Source: Pseudomonadales bacterium
Lineage (GTDB): Bacteria; Pseudomonadota; Gammaproteobacteria; Pseudomonadales; Ketobacteraceae
Direction: 5' to 3'
Assembly (NCBI GenBank): GCA_002708905.1
Contig: PAPM01000027.1
Location: forward strand, 96,156-160,155
DNA: 64,000 nt
Shown piece after piece: positions 53,419 through 63,164 of this stretch; position 1 is the stretch's first letter, and each line of letters begins with the position of its first letter. The position numbers were made by a program, and so were the translations under genes. The notes under the pieces were generated by a model. The model was not told the DNA's origin, did no database searches, and was given only the letters and a program-made list of their open reading frames with translations.

Positions 53419-54462
53419 TTACGAATAACGATAAGGTCGCCCAGCTTTTGCCATATCCTCATTATATTGCTTGAAGATTTTGACAACTTTGGCCTTGGTC
53501 TCAGATTCCTTGGCGATCTCGTCCCAGAATTTATGGGCGGCCTGTTCCACCTGATCCCATTCCTTGTCGGGAATACTGGTCAGTTTCATTTTGGTGCCGT
53601 TTACGCGCAGTTTGGCTTCGCCACCCCAGTACCACCACTGACGATAATAGTGAGAGCTGTCCATGGTAAGTGTCAGCAGTTCTTTCATTTTGTCCGGCAG
53701 TTCGTTGTAACGATCCATGTTGGCAAAGAACGAACCAATCCAGGCTCCAGAGATGTTGTTGGTAAGGAAGTAGTCGGTGACGTTGGCCCAGCCCACGGTG
53801 TAGTCTTCGGTGATACCGGACCAGGCGATGCCATCCAGCTCACCGGTTTGTACCGCCACTTCCACATCTTCCCAGGGAATTGACACCGGGACTACGCCAA
53901 ACTGCGCCATAAAACGACCAGCCGTTGGGAAAGTAAAAACCCGCAGGCCTTTTAAATCCTTCAAACTGTTCACCGGTTTTTTGGTGGCGAAATGACAAGG
54001 GTCCCAGGCGCCGGCGGATAAATGCTTAACGCCCACTTTGGCGTATTCCGCTTCCCAGATTTCTTTTAATCCGTACTGGTTGAACAGCACCGGTACATCC
54101 AGCGAATAGCGGCTGGCGAAGGGAAAATAACCACCGAACACAGTGACTTCCGTGGGGGAGGCCATGGAATCATCGTCCGATTGTACGGCATCCAGCGTGC
54201 CTTTTTGCAGGGCGCGGAACAGCTCGCCGGTGGGAACCAACTGATCGGCAAAATACAATTCAATCTGCATTTCATCACCGGCGATTTTATTGAAACTTTC
54301 GATGGCAGGCTTGATGACGTGTTCCGCCAATGCCGGGCCGGCATAGGTTTGCATACGCCATTTGATTTTGGGTTTGGCGGCGTACAGGCGCGGAGGTGTC
54401 AGAGCGGCGGCAGTGCCCGCCAGCAGAGCGGCGGATTTTATAAATGTACGGCGATCTTTCAT
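53419..54462 (-). CDS. dctP: TRAP transporter substrate-binding protein (DctP type)
   Basis: A 347-residue periplasmic binding protein with a twin-arginine signal (MKDRRTFIKSAALLAGTAAA). The mature chain has the DctP-fold pattern: an early WRMQTYAGP strand, the LRVFTFPTAGRFMAQFGV segment that carries the substrate-contacting Arg, then VQTGELDGIAW and a long C-terminal helix. It is the last gene of a three-gene set with small and large permeases. The ligand may be a carboxylate or similar acid but is unknown. Confidence 0.92.
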   Translation of the reverse strand: MKDRRTFIKSAALLAGTAAALTPPRLYAAKPKIKWRMQTYAGPALAEHVIKPAIESFNKIAGDEMQIELYFADQLVPTGELFRALQKGTLDAVQSDDDSMASPTEVTVFGGYFPFASRYSLDVPVLFNQYGLKEIWEAEYAKVGVKHLSAGAWDPCHFATKKPVNSLKDLKGLRVFTFPTAGRFMAQFGVVPVSIPWEDVEVAVQTGELDGIAWSGITEDYTVGWANVTDYFLTNNISGAWIGSFFANMDRYNELPDKMKELLTLTMDSSHYYRQWWYWGGEAKLRVNGTKMKLTSIPDKEWDQVEQAAHKFWDEIAKESETKAKVVKIFKQYNEDMAKAGRPYRYS

Positions 54463-54544
54463 TGGTTCATCCTCAATTACATAGCAGTAGACTTCGGTTC
54501 AACACAAGAAACGGTACAGCATATCGGCGCAGGATTGCCTTTTA

Positions 54545-55870
54545 CTATTTGTTGTAAACATAGTTGGGCAACCACAGTGCCAGATCCGGAAAAATCATGA
54601 GGATGGCCAGGGCCAACACCATGACAAGAACGAAAGGTAAGATTGAACTGTAAATATCGCGCAAGGTGATATCCGGTGGTGCCATGGCGCGCATCAAAAA
54701 CAGGTTATAGCCGAACGGTGGTGTCATATACGCAATCTGGGTGGTGATGGTGTACAGCACGCCGTACCAGATCAGATCAAAACCCAGGGCCTGCACCAGC
54801 GGCACGTACAATGGCGCCACGATCACCAGCATGGCGGTGTCATCCAGGAACGTTCCCATCACCAGAAACGACAACTGCATCAAAATTAAAATCACCCACG
54901 GGCTCAAACCCAACTGCTCGGTGAACAGATTGTCGATGGCTTTCACTGCGCCCAGGCCATCGAAAACAGCGCCGAATCCCAGTGCCGCCAGAATGATCCA
55001 CATGAACATGCAGGAAATGCCGAGGGTGTTGCGCAGGGAATTTTCGAACACGGTTTTGTTCATACGACCTTTCACGATGGCAGCCACCATGGCAGCAAGG
55101 GCACCCAGGGCAGAGCTTTCCACCAGGCTGGTCCAGCCATTGACGAAGGGCACCATCATCACGGCAAAAATACCGATGGGCAGCAAGCCCGCCCGCAATA
55201 AACGGAATTTTTCGGCGGTGCTGACCTGACGCTCTTCTTTAGGCAAGACCGGTCCCAGTTCCGGTTGCAGGCGGCAGCGAATCGCAATGTACAGAATAAA
55301 AAGTGCGGCCATGATCAAACCGGGAATAATGCCCGCCAGCCATAATTGGCCGACGGGTTGCCGTGCGATCATGGCGTACAACACCAATACAACAGAAGGC
55401 GGCACCAGTATGCCCAGGGAGGAACCGGCCTGGATCACGCCGGTGACCATGCGTTTGTCATAACCTCGCCGTAACAGTTCCGGCAACGCGATGGTGGCGC
55501 CAATGGCCATGCCGGCTACCGATAAACCATTCATGGCCGACACCAGTACCATCAGGCCGATGGTGCCGATGGCCAAACCACCGTGCACCGGCCCCATCCA
55601 CACATGAAACATTTGGTAGAGGTCATCGGCGATGCGGGATTCCGACAGGATGTAACCCATAAAGATAAACATGGGCAGGGTCAGCAGCGGATACCAGTTC
55701 ATCAGCTTCATCGCCGCCGTAAACGGGATGTCCGCGCCGCCGGTGCCCCACAAGGCCAGGGCGGCCACTGCCGCCACCGCGCCAATGGCGGCGAACACCC
55801 GCTGGCCGGTAATCATCAACAGCATCATCAGGGCAAACATGGTGGAGGCGATCAGGCTGTGGGACATCAA
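54545..55870 (-). CDS. dctM: TRAP transporter large permease (DctM type)
   Basis: A 441-residue membrane protein with about a dozen hydrophobic helices and DctM hallmarks such as PMFIFMGYILSESRIADDLY, LGILVPPSVVLVLYA, and MTPPFGYNLFLM. Its start overlaps the dctQ stop (ATGA), and dctP follows after 82 bases. It uses a sodium gradient to import the acid bound by DctP. Confidence 0.93.
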   Translation of the reverse strand: MMSHSLIASTMFALMMLLMITGQRVFAAIGAVAAVAALALWGTGGADIPFTAAMKLMNWYPLLTLPMFIFMGYILSESRIADDLYQMFHVWMGPVHGGLAIGTIGLMVLVSAMNGLSVAGMAIGATIALPELLRRGYDKRMVTGVIQAGSSLGILVPPSVVLVLYAMIARQPVGQLWLAGIIPGLIMAALFILYIAIRCRLQPELGPVLPKEERQVSTAEKFRLLRAGLLPIGIFAVMMVPFVNGWTSLVESSALGALAAMVAAIVKGRMNKTVFENSLRNTLGISCMFMWIILAALGFGAVFDGLGAVKAIDNLFTEQLGLSPWVILILMQLSFLVMGTFLDDTAMLVIVAPLYVPLVQALGFDLIWYGVLYTITTQIAYMTPPFGYNLFLMRAMAPPDITLRDIYSSILPFVLVMVLALAILMIFPDLALWLPNYVYNK

Positions 55871-56391
55871 AGTTCCTCTCTTGCTTCCAGTTCTACACCC
55901 CGAATGCGCGCGATGTCTTTAAACAATTCCGACAGAGCCTGCAGCATCATCATAATAAAACCCACACACATCACCGCTTTGATAGGCCACAGGTATGGTC
56001 GCCAGGCGGTGCGGCTGCGTTGGTTGTATTCCCAGGAATACATCATGCTTTCGTATCCGCCATAGAGCAGTACACCCAAAAAAAACAGCAGGAAAAATAC
56101 GGTGAAAGCATCCACCCAGGCTTTGGTTTGCGGGGACCATTGGCCATAGAACAGGTCCATGCGCACATTGGCATTCAATTGAATGGAATAGGCTCCGCCG
56201 AGAATGTAATAGGCCACCATGGCGAACTGGGCGGATTCCAGCGTCCACAATGACGGCAGAAAAAACGTTTTGGAAATGGAAGACCACAGCAGTATGCCCA
56301 CCATGATGAAAATACTGTACATCATCAGGCGGCCGATGCGGCGGTTGAAGCGATCGATTATCCGTACATAACCAACGATGAAACGTGGCAT
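55867..56391 (-). CDS. dctQ: TRAP transporter small permease (DctQ type)
   Basis: A 174-residue protein with four hydrophobic helices: MMYSIFIMVGILLW, a second near SAQFAMVAYYILGGAYS, a third at AFTVFFLLFFLGVLLYGG and a last at AVMCVGFIMMMLQAL. This is the size and layout of DctQ. It is first in the operon, and its stop overlaps the dctM start. Confidence 0.9.
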   Translation of the reverse strand: MPRFIVGYVRIIDRFNRRIGRLMMYSIFIMVGILLWSSISKTFFLPSLWTLESAQFAMVAYYILGGAYSIQLNANVRMDLFYGQWSPQTKAWVDAFTVFFLLFFLGVLLYGGYESMMYSWEYNQRSRTAWRPYLWPIKAVMCVGFIMMMLQALSELFKDIARIRGVELEAREEL

Positions 56392-56652
56392 GCCGTATAG
56401 CTACTCCCCATGGCAAAAGGAACTATCAAGATTCCAGGACAGATTGAAATTCCAAGGGGTTCCCAGGAAACGGCTTCAGGTTACCTTGAAAACGTTTAAC
56501 ATCTTAACGCAGTAGGAGCAAGTAATATGCCATGGACCACTCAGCAACGGTTGACGCATTGGACGGGTTTTTCAGCGTAAATGACCCGGTGCTGACGCTT
56601 GCCCTGCCCAAAGCTGGTGCTTGCCCGGGGTCTGTTTCGGTGCGGTTTTTGA

Positions 56653-57567
56653 TCAACCTGGCAGTGGTATGAATTCCTCTTCGTCTCCGGTCACTTTTGG
56701 AAAACGCTGTGCCTGCCAGTCCGCCTTGGCCTGGGCAATACGTTCCTTGCGACTGGAAACAAAGTTCCACTCAATGAAGCGGTGGCCAAGATTTTCGCCA
56801 CCGATAACGGCAATGCGGCTTTCCGTTTGCGCAACCACTTCCACATTGGGGGTGTTATTAAACACCGTCATTGAATACTCAGGTAAAGCACTATCCTCTG
56901 CCTGCAGATTGCCACTGGCCACATAGACGCCCCGCTCCTGGGCCTCCGGTAATTGCAGGCGCTGACCGGGCTGCAGATGAGCTTCCACATAGAGTGTGTC
57001 AGCAAAGGTTTTCACTGGCGATGTTACGCCAAAGGCAGTACCCATCATGACCCGTATCGGAACGCCCTCCAACTCCAGGGCGGGAATGCTGGCGGAGTGA
57101 TAGTGATAAAACGCGGGCTCAATTTCCTCCTGCGCTTCCGGTAACGCCAGCCACAATTGCAGGCCATGAAGCCGGTGGGTCTGGGCAGTTATCTCCGGTC
57201 GTTCCCGTTCCGAATGCACGATACCTTTGCCCGCCACCATCAGATTGATGTCGCCGGGCCGAATGGCCTGCAGGCTACCCAGTGAATCCCGATGCAGAAT
57301 TTCCCCTTCGAACAGATAGGTCACCGTGGCCAGGTTGATGTGGGGATGGGGGCGAACATTGACGCCGCGGCCGGGGGCAAATTCCGCCGGGCCCATATGG
57401 TCGAAGAAAATCCAGGGCCCCACCATCTTGCGCTGGCGGGTGGGTAAAACCCGGCGCACCGAAAAATCCCCCAGGTCGGCTTCGCGGGGCTGAATCATTA
57501 ATTCGATAGCACCACAACCTTGTCGGCACTCGCATTCCAGTTCAACGGTAATGGCCTCATTGCTCAT
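56653..57567 (-). CDS. Pirin family protein
   Basis: A 304-residue double-cupin protein. The N-terminal cupin carries the metal-binding pattern: RPHPHINLATVTYLFEGE, with two His and a Glu, and a further His in ILHRDSLG. The C-terminal cupin is less conserved (VYVEAHLQPGQRLQL and VASGNLQAED). Pirins are iron-binding regulators or quercetinase-like enzymes. An AAGGAG ribosome site lies before the ATG. It is divergent from the KefB/C-type gene. Confidence 0.92.
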   Translation of the reverse strand: MSNEAITVELECECRQGCGAIELMIQPREADLGDFSVRRVLPTRQRKMVGPWIFFDHMGPAEFAPGRGVNVRPHPHINLATVTYLFEGEILHRDSLGSLQAIRPGDINLMVAGKGIVHSERERPEITAQTHRLHGLQLWLALPEAQEEIEPAFYHYHSASIPALELEGVPIRVMMGTAFGVTSPVKTFADTLYVEAHLQPGQRLQLPEAQERGVYVASGNLQAEDSALPEYSMTVFNNTPNVEVVAQTESRIAVIGGENLGHRFIEWNFVSSRKERIAQAKADWQAQRFPKVTGDEEEFIPLPG

Positions 57568-57701
57568 GGGGAAATCTCCTTGAGGGTATGTCTGAACACC
57601 ATACTCCTCTGTCTCAAAAGTTTGAACCAGAGCTTGGTGAATACCGGGTTGTCCTCTAGCATGAGTTCATTTCAGGGCGCAAACAGATTGAGGAACGTTG
57701 C

Positions 57702-59474
57702 ATGCTTGATTACACACCCAGTCATATGGAATGGATGTTCTGGCAGGCGCTGGCGTTGATCGTTGCGGCCTGCCTGTTTACACCGTTATTCAAGAAGCTG
57801 GGATTGGGTGCCATTTTGGGCTACCTGATGGCGGGTATTGCGGTGAACCAGGTGTTCGGCGGCAAGTTTGCCGAGCATCCGGAAGAGCTGCTGCACTTTT
57901 CCGAATTCGGTGTGGTGTTGTTTTTGTTCGTGATCGGACTGGAATTGAAACCGCAGGTGTTGTGGAAAATGCGGGGCGATATTTTTGGTCTGGGTCTGGC
58001 CCAGATGCTGGGCTGTGGCGCGGTGCTGGGGCTGGCGTCATGGCTTTATGGTCTGGACTGGAATGCTGCATTGATTATTGGATTGGGCCTGGCGCTCTCC
58101 TCCACCGCTATTGTGATGAGCCAATTGGATGAACGGCGGGAGCGTAACACGCCCCACGGCCGCAAAGCCTTCGGCATCCTGTTGCTGCAGGATCTTGCCA
58201 TCGTACCGTTGTTGCTGATGGCGGCTTTGCTGGCGCCCAGTGGCGGCGAGATTACCCTGCGGGAGAGTCTGGTGGATGTGGGAGTGGCTCTTGGCGCCAT
58301 TGCCATCCTGATCTTTGGTGGGCGCTTCCTGCTGCATCGAATGTTTCTGCTGCTGGCCAAGGCAAAATTGCCGGAGATCATGACCGCCAGTGCCCTGGGG
58401 GTGGTGGTGGCATCCGCGTTGTTGATGGACATGGCGGGCATGTCCTATGCCATGGGCTCCTTCCTGGCCGGTGTCATGTTGGCGGAATCCTCCTACCGTC
58501 ACGAAATTGAAGCCAACATCGAACCGTTCCGTGGACTGTTTCTGGGGCTGTTTTTTATGGCAGTGGGTTTGTCGCTGGACCTGTCGGTGATTCGAGACAA
58601 TGGCCTGTTGATCCTGCTGGCGGCGCCTTTGGCCATGATGCTGAAGGCCGCGGCAATCTTTGCGGTTACCCGCGTCAGTGGTAATGACCGAAATACCTCT
58701 GTGCGTGTGGCGCTTGCCTTACCGCAACACGGAGAATTCGGCTTTGTATTGTTTGCCGCGGCGGCAGCAACCGGCCTGCTCGATGCATCCCTGTCTGCAT
58801 TGCTGGTGGGCGTGGTCTCGGTCTCTATGGCGTTGTCGGCGTTAACGCAAAAACTGGAGCCCCTTTTCATCAAGCAGGATCACCTGCCGGTCCCGGAGGA
58901 GGATTATTCCGATGTGGAAGGCTGCGTGCTGATCATCGGCTTCGGCCGCTTCGGACAGGTGGTATCGCAGCCCCTGTTTGCCGATGGCGTACGCATCACC
59001 ATTCTTGAACATGACCCCAAGCGGATCGAAGATGCCCGCCGTTTTGGCTTTCATGTCCACTTTGGCAATGGGCAGCGCCGTGATGTGTTGCGGGCGGCGG
59101 GTTTGGCTGAGGTCTGCGCGGTGATTGTCTGTACCAACCATCCGGAAGTGACCACGGACATCGTGCAACGGGTACGGGAAGAAGCCCCGTCGATGCCGGT
59201 GTACGTGCGTTCCTATGATCGGGTGCATTCCATTGCTTTACAGGCATTGAATCCAACCTTTACCGTGCGGGAAACATTCGAATCGGCCCTGGCCCTGAGC
59301 CGACAGGTGTTGCTGGGGCTGGAGTCCGATGAAATGCATGTGAACGCCATCATCAAGGATATCCGTCAGCGGGACCTGCTTCGGCTGCAGCAACAGGTGG
59401 ATGCGGGCTTGATGGCCGGTCGTGATCAGCTGCATGTCAAACCCGTCGTGCCGCAGCCGTTGGATCTGGACTGA
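57702..59474 (+). CDS. KefB/KefC-type potassium/proton antiporter
   Basis: A 590-residue membrane protein. About twelve helices cover residues 1-385 (CLFTPLFKKLGLGAILGYLM, FSEFGVVLFLFVIGLELKP), followed by a TrkA-N/RCK domain (CVLIIGFGRFGQVVSQPL, ending with acidic LEHDPKR) that binds nucleotide. This is the CPA2 layout of glutathione-gated KefB/KefC. GAGGAACG precedes the ATG. A separate KefF/KefG ancillary oxidoreductase is not seen nearby. It protects against electrophiles by cytoplasmic acidification in characterised members. Confidence 0.92.
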   Translation: MLDYTPSHMEWMFWQALALIVAACLFTPLFKKLGLGAILGYLMAGIAVNQVFGGKFAEHPEELLHFSEFGVVLFLFVIGLELKPQVLWKMRGDIFGLGLAQMLGCGAVLGLASWLYGLDWNAALIIGLGLALSSTAIVMSQLDERRERNTPHGRKAFGILLLQDLAIVPLLLMAALLAPSGGEITLRESLVDVGVALGAIAILIFGGRFLLHRMFLLLAKAKLPEIMTASALGVVVASALLMDMAGMSYAMGSFLAGVMLAESSYRHEIEANIEPFRGLFLGLFFMAVGLSLDLSVIRDNGLLILLAAPLAMMLKAAAIFAVTRVSGNDRNTSVRVALALPQHGEFGFVLFAAAAATGLLDASLSALLVGVVSVSMALSALTQKLEPLFIKQDHLPVPEEDYSDVEGCVLIIGFGRFGQVVSQPLFADGVRITILEHDPKRIEDARRFGFHVHFGNGQRRDVLRAAGLAEVCAVIVCTNHPEVTTDIVQRVREEAPSMPVYVRSYDRVHSIALQALNPTFTVRETFESALALSRQVLLGLESDEMHVNAIIKDIRQRDLLRLQQQVDAGLMAGRDQLHVKPVVPQPLDLD

Positions 59475-59629
59475 TGTCATAACTCAAGCTCATAAACAGC
59501 ACCGGTCATATGCTTCATCAAACAGCGTTCATAATTTGTCGCTATTATCCTGCGTTTTAAGCATGTAAATTGCACATGTAAATTGCAATAGTCGCAGTCC
59601 TATCCCTGCTCCTGTCGGAGACACAAGTA

Positions 59630-62113
59630 ATGAACCAATTTCCTGCCTCTTATTCAGAACACGACCGCACCGCTTTGACCAAGGATGCACTGAAGAAGGG
59701 CTTTCTGGACAACCTTTATTTCAGGCTGGGGAAATTTCCCTCTGTGGCCACAGAAGCGGATTATTACCTGGCACTGGCCTACACCATCCGTGACCGAATG
59801 CTGCACCGTTGGATCAGTACCGCCAGTACCTATACAGACCAGGGTGCCCGCACGGTCTGCTACCTGTCGGCCGAGTTTTTGATGGGGCCGCACCTGGGCA
59901 ATAACCTGATCAACATGGGCATCCAGGGCATCACCCGCACTATGGTGGAAGAGCTTGGGCTGAACCTGGACGATCTGATGGCACAGGAGGAAGAACCCGG
60001 TTTGGGGAATGGCGGCCTGGGCCGTCTCGCCGCCTGCTTTATTGATTCCCTGGCCACCCTGGAAATCCCGGCCATGGGTTACGGCATTCGCTATGAGTTC
60101 GGTATTTTCGAGCAGAGCATCGTCAACGGCTGGCAGGTGGAGAAAACGGACAAGTGGCTCAAGTACGGCAACCCCTGGGAAATTTCCCGGCCGGAGTGGG
60201 CGCAGGAGATCAAGCTGGGCGGCCATACTGAACGCTACACGGACGAGGAAGGCCGCCTGCGCATTCGTTGGGTGCCGGCCAAGATCGTCAATGGCATTCC
60301 CTACGATACCCCGATCCTGGGGTATAACAATAACACGGCCAACACACTACGCCTGTGGAAGTCGGAGGCGCCGGTATCCTTCGATTTTGAAGTCTTCAAC
60401 CGTGGGGATTATTACGGCGCGGTGAACCAGAAAGTCATCTCGGAAAACATCAGCAAGGTACTGTACCCCAACGACGAGCAGATGAGCGGCAAGGAACTGC
60501 GGCTGGAGCAGCAGTACTTTTTTGTGTCCTGCTCGTTAAGAGACATGCTGCGAATTCTAAAACAGCAGAAATTGCCGTTAAGCCGCTTCCATGAAAAATA
60601 TGCAGTGCAGCTAAACGACACCCACCCGGCCATTGCGGTGGCAGAACTGATGCGCCTGCTGGTGGATGAGTATCTGCTGTGCTGGGAAGATGCCTGGGAC
60701 ATTACCCAGCGTACGTTCTCGTACACCAACCACACGTTGTTGCCGGAAGCCCTGGAGCAATGGCCGTTGGCGTTGTTTGAGAAAGTATTGCCCCGTCACC
60801 TGGAAATCATTTACGAGATCAATGACCGATTTCTTGAAGAAGTGCGCATGCGCTTTTTTGGTGACGAAGCGAGAGTCGCGCGCATGTCACTGATCAACGA
60901 AGGGGGTGCCCGCTATGTGCGGATGGCCCACCTGGCCTGTGTGGGCAGCCAGGCCATCAACGGCGTGGCGGAATTGCATTCCGAATTGTTAAAACAGGAT
61001 GTGCTGAAAGATTTCTACGAACTGTGGCCGGAAAAATTCCATAACAAAACCAACGGGGTGACGCCACGCCGCTGGATGGTGCTTTCCAATCCCAACCTGA
61101 GCCACCTGATCAGCGAAAATATCGGTTGTGAATGGGTGTGTGATCTGGAGCAATTAAGCAAGTTGGAGCCGCTGGTGGAAGACGCCGGCTTCCGCAAATC
61201 TTGGTGGGAGGTGAAACGAACCAACAAAGAAAACTTTGCCCGCTTTATTGCGGACCGTACCGGTATTCTGGTGGACCCGGATTCCATGTTTGATTTCCAG
61301 GTAAAGCGCATCCACGAATACAAGCGCCAACACCTGAGTGTGTTGCATATCATCGCGCTGTATCGGCAATTGAAAGACAATCCCAACCTGGATATTCCGC
61401 CACGCACGTTCCTGTTTGGTGGTAAAGCGGCGCCGGGTTATCACATGGCCAAGCTCATGATTAAACTGATTACGTCCGTGGGGGATGTGATCAATCGGGA
61501 CCCGGCCATTCGGGATCGCATCAAAGTTGTATTTGTGCCGAATTTTAACGTGACCACCGGGCAGAGGATTTATCCGGCGGCGGATTTGTCGGAGCAGATT
61601 TCTACCGCCGGGAAAGAAGCCTCCGGCACCGGCAATATGAAATTTTCCATGAACGGCGCGCTCACCATCGGCACCCTGGACGGCGCCAATGTGGAAATTC
61701 GTGAAGAAGTGGGCGCCGAGAATTTCTTCCTGTTTGGTTTAACGACCGAAGAAGTGTATCGCCTGAAAGCCCAGGGCTACAACCCACACGATTATTACCT
61801 TAACAACCCGCAACTGAAGGACGTGATGGATCTGATCCAGCACGGCTTCTTCTCTCATGGCAACGGTGAATTATTCCGGGATCTGACCGACGCCCTGCTC
61901 TACCACGATCCCTATTGCCTGTTTGCGGACTTTGCTTCCTATGTGGAGTGCCAGCAAACGGTTTCAAAAGCCTACGGGGATCGTGATCAATGGACCCGTA
62001 TGTCCATCCTCAATGCAGCCCGCACCGGAAAGTTTTCATCGGATCGTTCAATTCAGCAGTACTGTGATGATATCTGGGATGTGCAGCCGGTGCCGATTAC
62101 GTTGATGTCGTGA
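59630..62113 (+). CDS. glgP: Glycogen/alpha-glucan phosphorylase
   Basis: An 827-residue GT35 enzyme of full length. Start ATG 59630 has GGAG about 12 bases upstream. The N-terminal part has YLSAEFLMGPHLGNNLINMG and GNGGLGRLAACFIDSLATLE. The pyridoxal phosphate Lys is in SGTGNMKFSMNGALTIG. It releases glucose 1-phosphate from storage glucan. No other glg genes are adjacent. A hairpin follows the stop. Confidence 0.96.
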   Translation: MNQFPASYSEHDRTALTKDALKKGFLDNLYFRLGKFPSVATEADYYLALAYTIRDRMLHRWISTASTYTDQGARTVCYLSAEFLMGPHLGNNLINMGIQGITRTMVEELGLNLDDLMAQEEEPGLGNGGLGRLAACFIDSLATLEIPAMGYGIRYEFGIFEQSIVNGWQVEKTDKWLKYGNPWEISRPEWAQEIKLGGHTERYTDEEGRLRIRWVPAKIVNGIPYDTPILGYNNNTANTLRLWKSEAPVSFDFEVFNRGDYYGAVNQKVISENISKVLYPNDEQMSGKELRLEQQYFFVSCSLRDMLRILKQQKLPLSRFHEKYAVQLNDTHPAIAVAELMRLLVDEYLLCWEDAWDITQRTFSYTNHTLLPEALEQWPLALFEKVLPRHLEIIYEINDRFLEEVRMRFFGDEARVARMSLINEGGARYVRMAHLACVGSQAINGVAELHSELLKQDVLKDFYELWPEKFHNKTNGVTPRRWMVLSNPNLSHLISENIGCEWVCDLEQLSKLEPLVEDAGFRKSWWEVKRTNKENFARFIADRTGILVDPDSMFDFQVKRIHEYKRQHLSVLHIIALYRQLKDNPNLDIPPRTFLFGGKAAPGYHMAKLMIKLITSVGDVINRDPAIRDRIKVVFVPNFNVTTGQRIYPAADLSEQISTAGKEASGTGNMKFSMNGALTIGTLDGANVEIREEVGAENFFLFGLTTEEVYRLKAQGYNPHDYYLNNPQLKDVMDLIQHGFFSHGNGELFRDLTDALLYHDPYCLFADFASYVECQQTVSKAYGDRDQWTRMSILNAARTGKFSSDRSIQQYCDDIWDVQPVPITLMS

Positions 62114-62122
62114 TGGTGTTGG

Positions 62123-62146
62123 GGGAGCCAGATCTCTGGTTCTCCC
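62123..62146 (+). terminator. Hairpin after glgP
   Basis: GGGAGCCAG (62123-62131) pairs with CTGGTTCTCCC (62136-62146) with a 2-base bulge and a 4-base loop, ten bases past the stop. No T-run follows; weak terminator. Confidence 0.45.
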
Positions 62147-62230
62147 ATAATCCCAGTCAACTATACGAAAGCATTTGAAAATGTGAATATATACAGTAGA
62201 CAGGGCCGGCGCGAAGAAAGACCATAATTT

Positions 62231-62326
62231 GGATATACCGGAACTTCCGGTATTTGCTTCCGGGATATACCGAAGGTTCCGTGATTTGCACCTTGGATAT
62301 CTCGAAGGTTCGGTTCATTAAGGTGT
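62231..62326. repeat. Three imperfect 32-bp tandem repeats
   Basis: GGATAT begins copies at 62231, 62263 and 62295, exactly 32 bases apart. Copies 1 and 2 share GGATATACCG and an ATTTGC further on. Copies 2 and 3 share CGAAGGTTC. No function is evident. It is not a CRISPR array, since there are no separate spacers. Confidence 0.6.
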
Positions 62327-62748
62327 TATACGTATTCAGGTCCCGTGGAATTAGTTTCTTGTTCATACGTCTATGAGACGGTGATCTAGAATGTTTTTGA
62401 TTTAGACTTATTAATCCCAATAAATACAATCGGTTACGGTCTAGCTTGATGTTGGGGATAGATGTACGAATGACTGATATCTCCGAAAATTAGGTAATGA
62501 CATAGAGCTGATATATTATTAATTATCAGTGGCTTATCGTTCAAATTGTCTAGATATGGGAACGGAGATATCGGACGGGTGACGGTAGATTTGGGGATAG
62601 GTGTCTTAGAGACGTAGATATAAATGTTATGTGCAAGGAGAGGTATGAGAGTAACTACCAATATCAGCAAGATGGATCTTATTCGCTTTAATTTGGCTAT
62701 ATTGCCAAAATTAAGATCAACGTATGTAACTATTCTAGTTATTGCCCT

Positions 62749-62776
62749 TGAGACCTCACCCGATAATGCGCACACC
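62749..62776. repeat. Left inverted repeat of the IS3-family element
   Basis: The 27 bases at 62750-62776 match the reverse complement of the last 27 bases of the window with four mismatches (shared blocks CCTCACCCG and TGCGCACACC). A T before them gives the TG end usual for this family. Confidence 0.8.
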
Positions 62777-62799
62777 TCCAGCTACCTAAGTGGAGGTGT
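62772..62799 (+). promoter_or_regulatory. Hairpin that masks the orfA ribosome binding site
   Basis: ACACCTCCA at 62772-62780 pairs perfectly with TGGAGGTGT at 62791-62799 over a 10-base loop. The right arm contains the GGAGG ribosome site (62792-62796) of orfA, six bases before its ATG. Transcripts entering from outside would fold this way and be poorly translated, as known for some other insertion sequences. Here it is inference. Confidence 0.65.
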
Positions 62800-62802
62800 C
62801 AG

Positions 62803-63132
62803 ATGGCACGAAGAAAGCAATACAATCGATACGACGATGAGTTTAAGGCAACAGCAGTAGCCCTCACCAAAATATCAGGAATTCAAGCTAAGGACGTCGC
62901 TGAAGCGCTCGCCATACATCCAGTTATGCTTTATCGTTGGTGCATGGAAACACGCCGCGGTGAGCTCATGACCAAGAAGAAAGACATCAATATAGACCCC
63001 AAGTTGAAGTCGGAATTGAAACGGCTTAGGAAACTGGAGAAGGAGCACAAGGTGCTCCAGATGGAACATGACCTTTTAAAAAAAGCCATCCAGTACTCTT
63101 TAGAACAAGAAAAGAAATCTACGAATTCATAA
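62803..63132 (+). CDS. IS3-family transposase OrfA
   Basis: A 109-residue protein with a helix-turn-helix (YDDEFKATAVALTKISG, then AKDVAEALAIHPVMLYRW) and a C-terminal leucine-zipper-like helix (LKSELKRLRKLEKEHKVLQM). It binds the IS ends. Ribosomes that slip at A7 (63078-63084) make the OrfAB transposase. GGAGG precedes its start. Confidence 0.92.
   Translation: MARRKQYNRYDDEFKATAVALTKISGIQAKDVAEALAIHPVMLYRWCMETRRGELMTKKKDINIDPKLKSELKRLRKLEKEHKVLQMEHDLLKKAIQYSLEQEKKSTNS
63078..63084 (+). other. Programmed -1 frameshift site
   Basis: A run of seven A (A AAA AAA in the orfA frame) followed by G. In the -1 frame the sequence continues without a stop into orfB as KSHPVLFRTRKEIYEFINAN, typical of the orfB N terminus, so the fused product would be about 386 residues. 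Confidence 0.75.
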
Positions 63133-63164
63133 ACGCAAACCGGTCGAATTATTCGCTAGCCGTA

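Larger units (their letters stand above)
62114..62748. other. AT-rich gene-free stretch before the IS element
   Basis: About 635 bases with no supported gene. The composition is clearly more AT-rich than upstream coding DNA. It holds a hairpin after glgP and a 32-bp tandem repeat. Minus-strand frames here are short, run into the IS end, and look like chance. Confidence 0.5.

Noticed and set aside
62231..62326. 32-bp repeats as a CRISPR array
   Set aside because: The copies abut without unique spacers, are imperfect, and no cas gene is present.
62434..62775. 113-codon minus-strand frame next to the IS element
   Set aside because: Its start lies in the IS left end, and composition reflects AT-rich non-coding DNA.
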